The translations under genes were made by a program, and so were the position numbers. This document shows, in pieces, positions 33,898-41,825 of a stretch of 64,000 nucleotides of DNA (position 1 is the stretch's first letter; each line of letters starts with the position of its first letter). Source of the DNA: an uncultured Bacilli bacterium (GTDB lineage Bacteria; Bacillota_I; Bacilli_A; RFN20; CAG-631). The stretch is taken from NCBI GenBank assembly GCA_934201705.1, contig CAKPXF010000010.1, forward strand, positions 1 through 64,000. The letters run 5' to 3'. The notes beneath the pieces were generated by a model that saw nothing but the letters and a program-made list of their open reading frames with translations, did not search any database and was not told the origin of the DNA.

Positions 33898-35307
33898 TTA
33901 TCTAACTTTTTCAATACGCATTAAATTAGTGCCATCAATTTGTCTTGCTATACCAGCAACGACAATTAAAATATCATTTTTCTTTACATAAGACATAGTT
34001 TTTGCTTTATCTATTGCTCTAATTGACAATTCCTCAGTTGAGTAATATTCATCCATTAAGTATGGAAAAACATCCCAAGACATAGCTAATTGATGATATG
34101 CTTTAGTATCAGTTACTAAGCCAATAATTGGCATACTTGGTCTAAAACGTGAAACCATCATGGCTGTTTTACCAGTCTTAGTACAAACAACAATTGAAGC
34201 TGCATTTAAATCAAAAGCAGCATTAACGCTTGAATGGCTTAAAGCATCAGCAATATTAGTTATTGAAAAATTAATGTTTTTAAAATTAGCTTTATAATCG
34301 ATATTAGCTTCTGTGTCCTTACAAATCCTTGCCATTGTTTTAACAACCTCAATTGGATAATCACCAACAGAAGTTTCGCCAGATAGCATAACACAGCTAG
34401 TTCCATCATATACAGCATTTGCTACATCTGATACTTCAGCTCTTGTAGGACGAGGGTTATGAGTCATTGATTCAAGCATTTCAGTAGCAGTAATTACTCT
34501 TTTTCCAGCCAAGTGGACCTTTTTAATCATGTTCTTTTGAATGGTAGGAATTTTCTCGATTGGTATTTCAACACCTAAATCACCACGAGCAACCATTACG
34601 CCATCAACAAAGTTCATGATTTCATCCAAATTATCAATACCTTCTTTATTTTCAATTTTAGCAATTAAAGAAATACTAGAACCATTATTATTATCTAAAT
34701 ATTCACGAACCTGAGCAACTTCACTTCCTCTTGAAACAAATGAACATGCAATATATTCAACATCATTTTTAATTGCAAAATTCATATCATTAATATCTTT
34801 TTCTCTAATAAACGGTAAATTAATATGAACTCCAGGGAAATGCATATTTTTATGATTTCCAATAGTTCCATTATTTTTTACTTCACAATAAATTAAACCA
34901 TTTTCAATCTTATTAATTTCACAATCTAATATACCATCATTTAATAATATATGGCCACCAACAAAAACATCGTTAGCTATATCACTATAATTAATTGGAA
35001 CAATATTGTCATGAGCTTTAATATTTTCACCAGTAAAGATAATTTTATCGCCTTTTTTTACCATTATAGGATTATCAACCTGACCAGTTCTTACTTCAGG
35101 CCCTTTAATATCTATCATAATTGCAAGCGGAACTTTTAACTCATCGCGCACCTTTTTAACTATATCCATGGTTTTTTGGCAATCATCATAATTTCCATGT
35201 GCCATATTAAATCTTACAACATTCATACCAGCATTTACCATTTCTTTTAATACATCATAGGTATTAGTTGCAGGTCCAAGTGTACAAATAATTTTCGTTT
35301 TTCTCAT
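33898..35307 (-). CDS. pyk: Pyruvate kinase
   Basis: The enzyme transfers phosphate from PEP to ADP, the last glycolytic step. The 469-residue protein has TKIICTLGPAT at the start, the active-site MVARGDLGVEIP, and the regulatory C-domain ending DGTNLMRIEKVR. It lacks the extra C-terminal PEP-utiliser-like domain of Bacillus enzymes (about 585 residues). GAPDH lies 1 kb away on the other strand, so two glycolytic genes cluster here. Confidence 0.96.
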   Translation of the reverse strand: MRKTKIICTLGPATNTYDVLKEMVNAGMNVVRFNMAHGNYDDCQKTMDIVKKVRDELKVPLAIMIDIKGPEVRTGQVDNPIMVKKGDKIIFTGENIKAHDNIVPINYSDIANDVFVGGHILLNDGILDCEINKIENGLIYCEVKNNGTIGNHKNMHFPGVHINLPFIREKDINDMNFAIKNDVEYIACSFVSRGSEVAQVREYLDNNNGSSISLIAKIENKEGIDNLDEIMNFVDGVMVARGDLGVEIPIEKIPTIQKNMIKKVHLAGKRVITATEMLESMTHNPRPTRAEVSDVANAVYDGTSCVMLSGETSVGDYPIEVVKTMARICKDTEANIDYKANFKNINFSITNIADALSHSSVNAAFDLNAASIVVCTKTGKTAMMVSRFRPSMPIIGLVTDTKAYHQLAMSWDVFPYLMDEYYSTEELSIRAIDKAKTMSYVKKNDILIVVAGIARQIDGTNLMRIEKVR

Positions 35308-35430
35308 TTGCTTTTGCTCCTTTTTTATTCAAATCAAAGTAATTATATCATAAAGCAATTAAAACTAGTAGAAAAAAACTATTAAATAGTTTATAATGTA
35401 AATAGTGTATTTAAAAGAGAGTGTGTGAAA

Positions 35431-36231
35431 ATGAAAACAATAAGAAAAACATTATTACTAGTTTTAGTTCTACTTTTAAATTCTTGTGGAATGCTAACAA
35501 AGTATGAAAAATATGTTAATTATAAATCCTATAGCATCTTACCAATTCAAGGAATGATGTTTAATCCAATAAGTAATTTAGATATTAATTGGGTAAGTGG
35601 TAATATCACCATTTTTGAAAGCAACGATTATGAAAAGGTAACTATTATAGAAAAAGTGTCAGAAGAATATAATTCTGAGGATTTTTTATGCCATTATTAT
35701 CGCAAGGATGACACATTATTCATAAAATATTGTAAGTCTAATATTTCTATTCCAAATAAGATTAATAAATCATTAAATGTTTATATTCCTATTAATACAA
35801 CATTAAGTGCCATTAGTTTGAAAGTTGTTTCTAGTAACGTTTATTTATCAAATATTAAAACTGAAAAATTAACTGTTGAAAGTGTGTCTGGTAAGATTGA
35901 AACTAATGATACAACAATTAAAGAAATGAATTTTGAAACTGTAAATAGTAGTATTATGGCTTTTGTCGACAATAATACGACTAATATTAATGTTGATACT
36001 GTTGGGGGAACAACAATTTTATCAATAAGTGATGATATAAATGGTTTTGATGTTAATTTTGAAACAATAAGTGGAACATTTACAAAGGATTTTGAAGTCA
36101 CACATTTAGATAGTAATCATTATACATATTTAGACAATTCTTTATTATCAATAAATGTGAATTCAGTTTCTGGTAATTTATCATTGGTAAAAAATATTAT
36201 TAATAAAGTAAACAATAGTAGAAAACATTAA
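35431..36231 (+). CDS. DUF4097-like beta-repeat lipoprotein
   Basis: A 266-residue lipoprotein (lipobox LNSC, Cys about 20 residues in). The mature part has repeated short strands of the type SVSGKIETNDTTIKEMNFETVNSSIMAFV, VDTVGGTTILSI, VNFETISGTF and VNSVSGNLSLV, a right-handed parallel beta arrangement typical of DUF4097/GIN proteins. ATG 35431 with AGAGAG upstream; an in-frame GTG at 35425 is possible. It is divergent from pyk and separate from gap. Function unknown, surface-exposed. Confidence 0.75.
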   Translation: MKTIRKTLLLVLVLLLNSCGMLTKYEKYVNYKSYSILPIQGMMFNPISNLDINWVSGNITIFESNDYEKVTIIEKVSEEYNSEDFLCHYYRKDDTLFIKYCKSNISIPNKINKSLNVYIPINTTLSAISLKVVSSNVYLSNIKTEKLTVESVSGKIETNDTTIKEMNFETVNSSIMAFVDNNTTNINVDTVGGTTILSISDDINGFDVNFETISGTFTKDFEVTHLDSNHYTYLDNSLLSINVNSVSGNLSLVKNIINKVNNSRKH

Positions 36232-36302
36232 TTATTAAAATTTAAAAATTTTATTTATAATAAAAATTAATATGCAATTAGCAATTATCATGTAAAATTT
36301 AT

Positions 36303-36331
36303 TTGATAATTGCTCTTAATAGTGGTATTAT
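36303..36331 (+). promoter_or_regulatory. Strong promoter of gap
   Basis: TTGATA (36303-36308), a 17-bp spacer and TATTAT (36326-36331) with an upstream TGG extended element. It is about 45 bp before the gap ATG and among the best sigma-A promoters visible here. Confidence 0.75.
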
Positions 36332-36375
36332 ATTAGCGGTGAATAACCTAAAAGTAATTATGGAGGATATAATTT

Positions 36376-37422
36376 ATGTCAAATGAAAAAGTTGTTCGTG
36401 TAGCAATTAACGGTTTTGGAAGAATTGGTAGATTAGCATTTAGACAAATGTTTAATGCTGAAGGCTACGAAGTAGTAGCAATTAACGATTTAACTTCTCC
36501 AAGAATGTTAGCTCATTTATTAAAGTATGATTCAGCACAAGGAAGATACGCTTTAGCTGATACAGTTAAATGTTCAGAAGAAGGCGCTGCACAAGGCTGG
36601 ATTGAAGTTGCAGGTAAAAGAATTGATATCTATGCAGAAAAAGATGCAAACAATTGTCCTTGGGGCAAGCTTGATGTTGATGTTGTTTTAGAATGTACTG
36701 GTTTTTACTGCTCAAAGGAAAAATCAATGGCACATATCAATGCTGGTGCTAAAAAAGTAGTTATTTCAGCTCCTGCTGGAAAAGATTTAAAGACTATCGT
36801 ATATAATGTTAACCATGAAACATTAGATGCAAATGATCAAATCATTTCAGCAGCTTCTTGTACAACAAATTGTTTAGCTCCTATGGCTAAAGCTTTAAAT
36901 GAATTTGCTCCAATTCAAAGTGGTATTATGACTACAGTTCACGCTTATACTGGTGACCAAATGGTATTAGATGGACCACATAGAAAAGGTGATTTAAGAA
37001 GAGCAAGAGCAGCTGCATGCTCAATCGTACCAAACTCAACTGGTGCTGCTAAAGCTATCGGCTTAGTAATTCCAGAATTAAATGGTAGATTAATTGGTTC
37101 AGCTCAACGTGTTCCAGTTCCTACAGGATCAACTACAATTTTAGTAGCAGTTGTTAAATCTGATAAGGATGTAACAAAGGAAGCTATCAATGCTTATATG
37201 AAATCAGTAGCTAATGAATCTTATGGTTATACTGAAGAAGAATTAGTTTCATCTGATATTGTTGGTGCAACTCAAGGATCAATCTTTGATGCAACACAAA
37301 CAATGGTTATTAAACTAGAAAATGGTTTATACCAAGTACAAGTTGTAGCATGGTATGATAATGAAAATTCATACACATCTCAAATGGTACGTACAATTAA
37401 GTACTTCTCAAATATTAAATAG
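36376..37422 (+). CDS. gap: Glyceraldehyde-3-phosphate dehydrogenase
   Basis: GAPDH oxidises glyceraldehyde-3-phosphate with NAD(P) and phosphate. The 348-residue protein has the Rossmann start RVAINGFGRIGRLAFRQM, the catalytic block SAASCTTNCLAP with the active Cys, HAYTGDQMVLDGPHRKGDLRRARAAA and WYDNENSYTSQMVR. Codon use is noticeably less A-rich than in neighbours, typical of a highly expressed gene. It is a single-gene transcript closed by a terminator that contains its stop codon. Confidence 0.97.
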   Translation: MSNEKVVRVAINGFGRIGRLAFRQMFNAEGYEVVAINDLTSPRMLAHLLKYDSAQGRYALADTVKCSEEGAAQGWIEVAGKRIDIYAEKDANNCPWGKLDVDVVLECTGFYCSKEKSMAHINAGAKKVVISAPAGKDLKTIVYNVNHETLDANDQIISAASCTTNCLAPMAKALNEFAPIQSGIMTTVHAYTGDQMVLDGPHRKGDLRRARAAACSIVPNSTGAAKAIGLVIPELNGRLIGSAQRVPVPTGSTTILVAVVKSDKDVTKEAINAYMKSVANESYGYTEEELVSSDIVGATQGSIFDATQTMVIKLENGLYQVQVVAWYDNENSYTSQMVRTIKYFSNIK

Positions 37423-37447
37423 GCCTTAGGCCTATTTTTTTTTTTTC
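37417..37447 (+). terminator. gap terminator overlapping its stop codon
   Basis: AAATAGGCC (37417-37425) and GGCCTATTT (37429-37437) form a 9-bp stem with a 3-nt loop and a long T tract. The TAG stop (37420-37422) is inside the left arm. Confidence 0.95.
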
Positions 37448-37553
37448 TTTACAAAGTAAAGAAAACTTATGTTAAAGTAAGCAAAGATTAAATGAAATAA
37501 GATGTAATAACTAGCTTAGATAACTTGTTGTAAAGAAAATGATAAGAATTATG

Positions 37554-37589
37554 AAACTTTCTTAAACAAAAGAAAGTTTTTCTTTTTGA
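37554..37589 (+). terminator. Orphan terminator between gap and the DUF3899 gene
   Basis: AAACTTTCTT (37554-37563) pairs with AAGAAAGTTT (37570-37579), then TTTCTTTTTG. It lies after the strong gap terminator and before the next gene, so it would end a transcript of up to about 110 nt starting between 37448 and 37554, or act as an attenuator. No clear promoter was found. Confidence 0.65.
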
Positions 37590-37640
37590 TTTTGAAAAAC
37601 TTCATTATAATATAAATATAAATAATGGAGGGTCTTACAA

Positions 37641-38021
37641 ATGACTTTTATAAAACGCAATTGGATTAAAATGCTAGTATGCATCTTATATGGAATATTA
37701 ATTATTATTATTTATAATATATCAAACGAAAACTGGACAATGCTAATTAATTATTGTAACTCAACATTTATTGCTGGTTTTTCTTTAATTTGCATAGGAT
37801 GTTTATCAATCATTAATAATGTTGGTGGCTTTAATTTATTTTCTTATATGTTTGCAAAAAGAAATGAAAAAGGTGTTAAAGAAGATTATTACACATATAC
37901 TTTAAAGAATAAAGAAAAACGTGAAAAAAGAGAGAAACCTTATTACACATATTTTATAATAGGTGCAGTTTTAATTGCTATATCGGCAATACTTTTATTT
38001 ACAATAAATAAAAGTAAATGA
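37641..38021 (+). CDS. DUF3899-like membrane protein
   Basis: A 126-residue protein with three membrane helices (about residues 10-27, 40-60 and 103-122) and the conserved segment IGCLSIINNVGGFNLFSYMFAKR seen in DUF3899. The loop between helices two and three is Lys/Glu-rich. AGGAGG-like GGAGGG precedes the start. Function unknown. Confidence 0.75.
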   Translation: MTFIKRNWIKMLVCILYGILIIIIYNISNENWTMLINYCNSTFIAGFSLICIGCLSIINNVGGFNLFSYMFAKRNEKGVKEDYYTYTLKNKEKREKREKPYYTYFIIGAVLIAISAILLFTINKSK

Positions 38022-38062
38022 TGGATTAAAAGACTCCCTAAAGAAAAAAATGAAAAAATATC

Positions 38063-38144
38063 TTGTAAAAGTAAAAAAAATGTGTATACTTAAAGTAAGT
38101 ACATTTTACCGTACTGACAATGATTATTAAATTTAATAGTCATT
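38063..38144 (+). promoter_or_regulatory. oppA promoter and leader hairpin
   Basis: TTGTAA (38063-38068), 16 bp and TATACT (38085-38090) form a promoter. An inverted pair AGTAC/GTACT (38098-38102, 38111-38115) overlaps the start site. A 13-bp near-perfect palindrome (38119-38144) follows in the leader, without a U run, before the AGGAGG site at 38158. Confidence 0.55.
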
Positions 38145-38167
38145 ATTATTTATTTTAGGAGGAAAAT

Positions 38168-40666
38168 ATGAAAAAGAATAATCTCATTTTATTACTTATG
38201 GCTTCTACACTTTTAGCTAGCTGTGGAAAGCAAAACTCATCTAGTCCAAGCGATGAGCCAAATTCTTCAGAAGTAGGTCCATCTACTTCCGATACTTCTT
38301 CTTCTGGTGGTGCAACTGAAGTTACAAATGCTAATGGGGCATTTACTTATGTTGCAGCTTCATATGAAGAAAGAACAAAAATTCTTGGAAAACTTGAAAA
38401 ATATGCAGTTGACAATTATTTAACAGGTATTACATTGTATGAAGATGGTGGCTATGTAATGTATGATAATTCAATTAAAAAAGGTGCAAATACATACATC
38501 CCAGGATATGGCTTTGGTATTATTACTGAAGGAGAAATTACTGCCGATCTTGAAAAAGAAACTAATGTTAACTGGAAAAGATATTATCACACATTTGAAA
38601 CTTCTGACCCTAAGACAATTAATTATATGAATGATGATGGATCAGTAGTTAGCGATTATATTGGCTATATTTCAGCTTCATACTTTGATACTCAAATGAA
38701 TGAAACAAAGGATGGATATGAATGGGTACCAGTTCTTGCAAAAGATGAAAGACCTGTAGCTTTAAATGCTGATTCTGATGGACTTGCAACAAAATATAGA
38801 TTTGAAGTAAAGGTTGGACAAGATGCAAAATATGGTACTGCTAGTAGCAAATTTTCACAATTTAATGGCCGTGCAATAGCTCTTGAAGATTACCTTACTC
38901 CATATAAGATGATGTATACACAAGCTTATGGTATGAAACGTGGCGCAGACCAATTATCAGGATCTGGATCTATTAAAGGAATGCAAGCATATTATAACGC
39001 TTCAAAGGGTGGCTTTGATGAAAAAGCATGGGCAAATGTTGGAATTAAAGCTTATGTTGAAGGCGGAAAATCATACCTAGAATTTGAATTTAACCAAAAG
39101 ACTAATCAATTCTATGCTATGTATTATTTGTCAAGTCCACTTTATGCTCCACTACCAGAAGAATTTATCAAAGCAATTGGTAATGACAGCTTTGAAAATG
39201 GCGTTAAAAATTATGGTAACTTTACAAGTGATTTAAGTATGAGCCCTGTTGATACTACATTATCAAGTGGACCATATGTTTTAGAAACTTGGAATCAAGG
39301 ACAAGAATTTGTATTTAAGAAAAATACTAATTTCAATAGTGGTAATCGTTACAAAGTTGGCGGAATTCATGTAAAAATTTTAACTACAGCAAAAGATGAT
39401 CCAGAAGCTGGATTTAATCAATTCCTTGGCGGATATATTCATGCAACATCAATTCCTACAACTAAACTTGCTGAATATAAATCTGACCCTAGAACAACAA
39501 CAACTGTTGGATCTACAACATCTAAATTAAATATTAATACATGTACACAAGAAGAGTGGGCTAAGTTATTTGGTGAAAATGGTTCAGTTCTTCAAACAAG
39601 CAAGGAAAATACATGGACTTGCGAACCAGCTATGAGTAATGAAGATTTCGTTCGTGGTTTAAGTTATGCTATTAATAGAGCGGAAATTTGTGAAAAGATT
39701 GGACGTACACCAACTGTTAACTACTTTGGTAGTGCATATTTATCAGACCCTGAAAATGGTGTTGCATACAATTCAACTCAAGAACACGCTGATGCAGTTA
39801 AAGATTTATTAAATGGTACTGACCCTTATGGATATTCTTTAGAAAAAGCAAAGGCAGCCTTTAAATCAGCTTCTGAAGCATTAATTAAAGCTGGAAAATA
39901 TAAAGAAGGCGATACAATTACAATTGAAGTTACTTATCAAAGCCAAGCTAACATTACAATTTTTGGTAATGCTGTTAAACAATATTGGGAAAATGCTTTC
40001 AATAGTTGTGGTGGAGGCTTAAAATTAAGTATTGAACATTATGTTCCAAGTGATTGGCAAGAAGCATATACTAAGAAAATGCAAGTTGGTCAATTTGATA
40101 TCGGTTTTGGTGGAATCAATGGAAACCCATTAAATCCATTAAACTTCATCGAAGTATTAAAGAGTGATAATTCATCAAGATTTACTCTTAACTGGGGTGT
40201 TGATACAAATGAATGTACAAAAGCTATTGAATATGATGGAAAATATTGGTCATTTGATGCTTTGTGGTCTGCAGCTGATAGAGGTGCATATGTTGTAGAT
40301 GGACGCAATGTTAAAACTTATGGTGTAGATAAGAGTGCTGTTACTATGAATGCTGATGGAACAGCAACTGTTACAGCTGATATTACAACAGTTAACATTG
40401 AAGGAAAAGTTTCAACAAAATTAACTACATTTGCTATTTTCTCTTATGATGCTAAAGATAATTATGTTGAAGATGAGATTACAATTGACAATGCAAAATT
40501 CTCAGAAGATGGTAAAACAGTAACAATTACAATTTCTAAGGAATTAGTCGCTAAATATAAAGCATTATCAAAAGATGATTTAGGTCTTGATTTCTATTTT
40601 GATACAAATGTTTTAGGCACTGAAGCTAAAGATCAAATTGTAACTATTGCTTTATCTTTAGAATAG
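38168..40666 (+). CDS. oppA: Oligopeptide-binding lipoprotein OppA-like
   Basis: An 832-residue family 5 extracellular solute-binding lipoprotein (lipobox LLASC), long compared with the usual 540-600. After the Cys is a Ser/Pro/Asp-rich linker (residues 22-50). The binding fold includes STLSSGPYVLETWNQGQEFVFKKN-type core sequence, FVRGLSYAINRAEIC and the late IGFGGINGNPLNPLNF. The last 110 residues (from about 720) form a beta-rich extra module after the canonical fold. It is the first gene of the opp operon and delivers peptides to OppBC. A strong hairpin separates it from oppB, consistent with higher oppA mRNA. Confidence 0.9.
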   Translation: MKKNNLILLLMASTLLASCGKQNSSSPSDEPNSSEVGPSTSDTSSSGGATEVTNANGAFTYVAASYEERTKILGKLEKYAVDNYLTGITLYEDGGYVMYDNSIKKGANTYIPGYGFGIITEGEITADLEKETNVNWKRYYHTFETSDPKTINYMNDDGSVVSDYIGYISASYFDTQMNETKDGYEWVPVLAKDERPVALNADSDGLATKYRFEVKVGQDAKYGTASSKFSQFNGRAIALEDYLTPYKMMYTQAYGMKRGADQLSGSGSIKGMQAYYNASKGGFDEKAWANVGIKAYVEGGKSYLEFEFNQKTNQFYAMYYLSSPLYAPLPEEFIKAIGNDSFENGVKNYGNFTSDLSMSPVDTTLSSGPYVLETWNQGQEFVFKKNTNFNSGNRYKVGGIHVKILTTAKDDPEAGFNQFLGGYIHATSIPTTKLAEYKSDPRTTTTVGSTTSKLNINTCTQEEWAKLFGENGSVLQTSKENTWTCEPAMSNEDFVRGLSYAINRAEICEKIGRTPTVNYFGSAYLSDPENGVAYNSTQEHADAVKDLLNGTDPYGYSLEKAKAAFKSASEALIKAGKYKEGDTITIEVTYQSQANITIFGNAVKQYWENAFNSCGGGLKLSIEHYVPSDWQEAYTKKMQVGQFDIGFGGINGNPLNPLNFIEVLKSDNSSRFTLNWGVDTNECTKAIEYDGKYWSFDALWSAADRGAYVVDGRNVKTYGVDKSAVTMNADGTATVTADITTVNIEGKVSTKLTTFAIFSYDAKDNYVEDEITIDNAKFSEDGKTVTITISKELVAKYKALSKDDLGLDFYFDTNVLGTEAKDQIVTIALSLE

Positions 40667-40685
40667 TTTGTAAATAAAAGTATAT

Positions 40686-40722
40686 ATTTAGGGTTAGTAT
40701 AATATTTTTACTAATCCTAAAT
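40686..40722 (+). terminator. Intercistronic hairpin between oppA and oppB
   Basis: ATTTAGGGTTAGTA (40686-40699) and TACTAATCCTAAAT (40709-40722) make a 14-bp stem with one G-U, followed by only a weak T run (TTTGCTTTG). Partial termination or 3'-end protection would let oppA be expressed above the permease genes. Confidence 0.65.
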
Positions 40723-40790
40723 TTTGCTTTGTTATAGGAAATAATTCTATTTTTTATAACAAGGTATCACTTAATAAGGAGGACATACAT

Positions 40791-41825
40791 ATGCTAAAAT
40801 ATGTTTTAAAAAGAATTGGATTGGCATTAATTACCACATTTATAATTCTTTCGCTAACATTTATTTTGATGCAGCTTTTGCCTTTTTCTCGACCAATTGG
40901 TAACGAAAATGCGCAATATAGTTATTATAATCACCAAGTATATTTAGGGTATATTATAGATAGTCCATCAGCTATAGCTAACCAATCGCTTTTGTGGAGT
41001 TATAAAGATCCAACAGGAACAATGCATTTTTATTACAGAATTCCAATTATGCAACAATATTTCACGTGGCTTAAAAATATTTTGTTCCACTGGGATTGGG
41101 GAACATCTGTTTACTATATGCCAAATGTTGATGCAATGTCAATTATTATGAGTAGGCTTCCTACTTCAATGTCATTAAATATTATCTCTGTTTTAATTTC
41201 TGTTCCACTTGGAATTTTACTTGGAATAGTTGCTGCTTTAAAGAAAAATAAAACTACTGATAATGTTATATCAACATTAGTTATGGTATTTATTTCTATA
41301 CCAAGTTTTGTACTTATTACTTTTTTAATTTTATTTTTTTGTTATAAACTACAATGGTTTCCAGCAACGTGGCCAAGTCCTAGTTCACCATTAAAGCAAA
41401 GAGTTCTAGGCTATGTTATTCCAGTTGCTGCATTATCATTTGGATCAATTTGTGGATATTGTCGTTTCACTAGAGCAGAGTTATGTGAGGTTATGTCAAG
41501 TGAGTATTTATTACTTGCTAGAACTAAAGGGTTAACTAAAAAACAAGCAATTACAAGACATGCGTTACGAAATGCTATGGTTCCAATTGTTCCATCAATA
41601 TTAGCTGAATTTATTTCTATTCTTGGAGGTTCAATGATTCTTGAAACTTTATATGTTATTCCAGGAATTGGAGAATTGTTTGTTGTAACACTTACAGCTA
41701 AAGACTATAATGTTTTATTTGTGGACATGGCTTTATTTACATCAATTAGTTTATTGGCTGGAGTATTACTTGATATTTCTTATGGATTTATTGATCCACG
41801 TATTAGAATGGGGGCGAAAAAATAA
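40791..41825 (+). CDS. oppB: Oligopeptide ABC permease OppB
   Basis: A 344-residue inner-membrane permease with the BPD-transporter domain; the EAA-loop sequence SSEYLLLARTKGLTKKQAITRHALRNAMVPIV is complete and ends with GLGELFV-like IGELFVVTLTAKDYN. Six helices are expected. The external loop after helix one (residues 30-110) is longer than usual, with many Tyr and Trp residues. AAGGAGG precedes ATG 40791; the stop overlaps the oppC start by one base (TAATG). Confidence 0.93.
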   Translation: MLKYVLKRIGLALITTFIILSLTFILMQLLPFSRPIGNENAQYSYYNHQVYLGYIIDSPSAIANQSLLWSYKDPTGTMHFYYRIPIMQQYFTWLKNILFHWDWGTSVYYMPNVDAMSIIMSRLPTSMSLNIISVLISVPLGILLGIVAALKKNKTTDNVISTLVMVFISIPSFVLITFLILFFCYKLQWFPATWPSPSSPLKQRVLGYVIPVAALSFGSICGYCRFTRAELCEVMSSEYLLLARTKGLTKKQAITRHALRNAMVPIVPSILAEFISILGGSMILETLYVIPGIGELFVVTLTAKDYNVLFVDMALFTSISLLAGVLLDISYGFIDPRIRMGAKK

